Part shown: positions 12,559-13,677 of the stretch, piece after piece
Layout: every line of letters begins with the position of its first letter
Numbering within the stretch: the stretch's first letter is position 1
NCBI GenBank assembly: GCA_033722675.1
Contig: JAWVYO010000063.1
Coordinates: forward strand, 1-13,677
Reading direction: 5' to 3'
Length of the DNA stretch: 13,677 bases
Source: DATHYU01 sp033722675
GTDB taxonomy: Bacteria; Actinomycetota; Acidimicrobiia; Spongiisociales; UBA11373
Notes under the pieces: model-generated
What the model was told of the DNA's origin: nothing
Database searches by the model: none
The model's input: the letters and a program-made list of their open reading frames with translations, nothing else
Position numbers and translations under genes: made by a program

Positions 12559-13050
12559 TCAGGTCGAACGGAAGTCCTCCGGATCCACGGACTCGAGGAA
12601 GTCGCGGAACCGTTCGACCTCGTCCTCCTCGTCCTCGTCCCGGATCTCGACGCCGGCCTCGTCGAGCACCGACGGGAAGACGAAGAGCGGAGCCTCCGTG
12701 CGGGCGGCGAGGGCGATGGCGTCCGAGGGACGCGAGGAGACCACGATCTCGTCGCCGTTGCGGCCGAAGACCAGGTCGGCGTAGTAGATGCCGTCGCGCA
12801 ACTCGGTCACGACCACCCGATCGACCGTGGCCTCCAGGGCCTCGACACTGAGGCGGAGCAGGTCGTGGGTGAGTGGTCGCTGCGGCTCGACCCCCTCCAG
12901 CGCGAAGGCGATGGCCGTCGCCTCGCCCGCACCGATCCAGATGGGGAGGAATCGCTGGCCGCCCATCTCCCGCAGGAGCACGATCGGCTGGTTGGTCGGC
13001 AGCTCGATGCGCACCCCGACGAGCTCGACGCGGATGCCTTCCTCGCTCAT
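12559..13050 (-). CDS. Bifunctional nuclease family protein (BFN/DUF151)
   Basis: 163 aa. The BFN domain (PF02577) spans about 8-130, with LPIWIGAGEATAIAFALEG (35-53), RPLTHDLL (58-65) and the hallmark SRPSDAIALAAR (106-117). Plant and archaeal family members have been described as nucleases; the bacterial role is unclear. The C-terminus is a very acidic tail (RDEDEEDEVERF, about 137-148). ATG-13050 overlaps the hpt stop as ATGA, and TAGGCT stands 6 nt before the ATG, so the gene may also have its own internal leaderless promoter. In M. tuberculosis the homologue Rv1829 lies between two MerR genes beside gcv genes, matching the present neighbourhood. Confidence 0.92.
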   Translation of the reverse strand: MSEEGIRVELVGVRIELPTNQPIVLLREMGGQRFLPIWIGAGEATAIAFALEGVEPQRPLTHDLLRLSVEALEATVDRVVVTELRDGIYYADLVFGRNGDEIVVSSRPSDAIALAARTEAPLFVFPSVLDEAGVEIRDEDEEDEVERFRDFLESVDPEDFRST

Positions 13051-13631
13051 GGGAGCAGCCTATCACCGGCGTCTTCGAAGACTCCGGCGGCCACGCCGAG
13101 GGGGTCGTCACGCATCGCAGCGAGGTCGAGGACGGCCCACAGCTCGTTCGTGTTCCGGAACCGACCCTCCCAGTCGAGGCCGTACCCGACGAGGAACTCG
13201 TCGCCCACCTCGAAGCCGCGGTACCGCAGGGGCACGTCGACGATGCGCCGCTGGACCTTGTCGACGAGGGCCACCGTCTCCAGGGACGCCGGCTCTCTGG
13301 TCTCGAGCAGGCCGAGGAGGTACGAGAGCGTGAGGCCGGTGTCCACGATGTCCTCCACGACGATCACGTCTCGCCCGGCCAGCGACGTGCCGCTGTCGAC
13401 GGCGATACCGACCCGGCCCCGGTCGCCGAAGCGCGTCAGGCCGAGGAAGTCGATGTCGATGCCGGGCGGGAGATGGCGCGAGAGGTCCGCCGTGAAGGGG
13501 ACGGCCCCCTTGAGGACGCCCAGGAGGAGCGGTTCCCGGCCGGCGTAGTCCGCGGCGATCTCCGCTCCGAGCTCGGCGACGCGTCCCTGGTGGGTGGCGG
13601 CGGCCACGACCCGGGTGTTGGCGGGGCTCAC
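13047..13631 (-). CDS. hpt: Hypoxanthine/guanine phosphoribosyltransferase-like protein
   Basis: 194 aa. Joins hypoxanthine or guanine to PRPP to give IMP or GMP (purine salvage, cytosol). The PRPP-binding motif VIVVEDIVDTGLTL (89-102) with Glu93-Asp94 is clear; LLGVLKGAV (36-44) supplies the PPi loop; LVDK (122-125) fits the purine-binding region; and FLVGYGLDWEGRFRN (146-160) is the C-terminal family signature. The flexible-loop region, usually SSYG followed by Ser/Thr/Gly, reads LTRFGDRGRVGIAVDSG (64-80). The substrate could thus differ, for example xanthine or another base. GTG-13631 has a G-rich RBS in GGGGGGCGCCC. The start sits in GTGA, so an upstream gene could end there. It is the first visible gene of the operon with the nuclease and channel. 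Confidence 0.9.
   Translation of the reverse strand: MSPANTRVVAAATHQGRVAELGAEIAADYAGREPLLLGVLKGAVPFTADLSRHLPPGIDIDFLGLTRFGDRGRVGIAVDSGTSLAGRDVIVVEDIVDTGLTLSYLLGLLETREPASLETVALVDKVQRRIVDVPLRYRGFEVGDEFLVGYGLDWEGRFRNTNELWAVLDLAAMRDDPLGVAAGVFEDAGDRLLP
13057..13062 (-). promoter_or_regulatory. Possible internal -10 box TAGGCT for the bifunctional-nuclease gene
   Basis: TAGGCT ends 6 nt before ATG-13050, inside the last codons of hpt. The ATG has no Shine-Dalgarno (GCTCCC precedes it). The box matches the other leaderless candidates of the window but could be coding coincidence, as it encodes D-R-L. Confidence 0.35.
13066..13087. promoter_or_regulatory. 22-bp near-perfect palindrome upstream of the bifunctional-nuclease gene
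   Basis: The core GTCTTCGAAGAC is a perfect 12-bp palindrome (13071-13082); with flanks it reads CCGG-c-core-t-CCGG, one mismatched pair in 22 bp. It lies 3 bp upstream of the TAGGCT box, inside the 3' end of hpt, where it also encodes V-F-E-D. Candidate operator for the internal promoter. Confidence 0.35.
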
Positions 13632-13677
13632 GGGCGCCCCCCGCGGACCGACGGGAGGGGGGCGGCGGGCTGGGCGA

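Noticed and set aside
10911..12851. 646-codon plus-strand open frame across the MerR, channel and nuclease genes
   Set aside because: It is antisense to three well-supported genes and to the merR promoter; its composition is that of a shadow frame.
13628..13677. Tail of an upstream gene ending in GTGA at the hpt start
   Set aside because: One frame is open and would end AQPAAPLPSVRGGRP-stop, fitting the overlaps elsewhere in the operon (tilS would be a plausible neighbour), but 50 bases of GC-rich sequence cannot show that it is coding.

Overview
The window is GC-rich (about 70% by eye) and densely packed, and it reads as chromosomal core sequence from an actinobacterium. An early-branching lineage such as Acidimicrobiia is my inference. 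The grounds are the NTDN-type adenosine deaminase, the polyphosphate-type glucokinase, the Rv1830-like MerR regulator next to a bifunctional-nuclease gene and glycine-cleavage genes, the GTG starts, and several TANNNT boxes 6-7 nt before start codons. I see no rRNA, tRNA, CRISPR array, insertion sequence or phage gene, and no gene-free stretch above about 130 bases.

Layout. Bases 1-3367 (minus strand) hold three consecutive membrane-anchored coiled-coil proteins. Two are complete and end in a paralogous helix-hairpin-helix (HhH) domain; the third is cut by the window edge. Bases 3466-5014 (plus strand) hold a GNAT acetyltransferase and an adenosine deaminase, probably each with its own leaderless promoter. 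The deaminase gene overlaps the end of the convergent operon by 19 bp. Bases 4996-10444 (minus strand) form a tight operon: gcvT, gcvPA, gcvPB, ppgK and a monoacylglycerol-lipase-like hydrolase, with junctions from an 8-bp overlap to a 1-nt gap. Bases 10480-11426 (minus) hold a MerR-family regulator and a small PD-(D/E)XK-like protein. Bases 11559-13631 (minus) hold hpt, a bifunctional nuclease and a two-helix K+ channel with an RCK domain, again overlapping or 1 nt apart.

How the genes fit together. GcvT plus the two-subunit GcvPA/GcvPB supply the T and P proteins of the glycine cleavage system; gcvH and the L protein are not here. PpgK would feed glucose 6-phosphate from polyphosphate, and Add and Hpt are purine salvage enzymes. 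The order nuclease - MerR regulator - gcv recalls the M. tuberculosis Rv1826-Rv1832 neighbourhood, here with a K+ channel and a nuclease-like protein inserted. The MerR gene has the best regulatory region: a -35/-10 pair with a palindrome in the spacer, a second palindrome over the -35, and an adjoining perfect TTATCCACA DnaA box.

The least explained part is the coiled-coil/HhH cluster. Its proteins look like membrane-to-DNA (or membrane-to-protein) tethers, and each gene has an inverted repeat at its translation start. I would examine that first.
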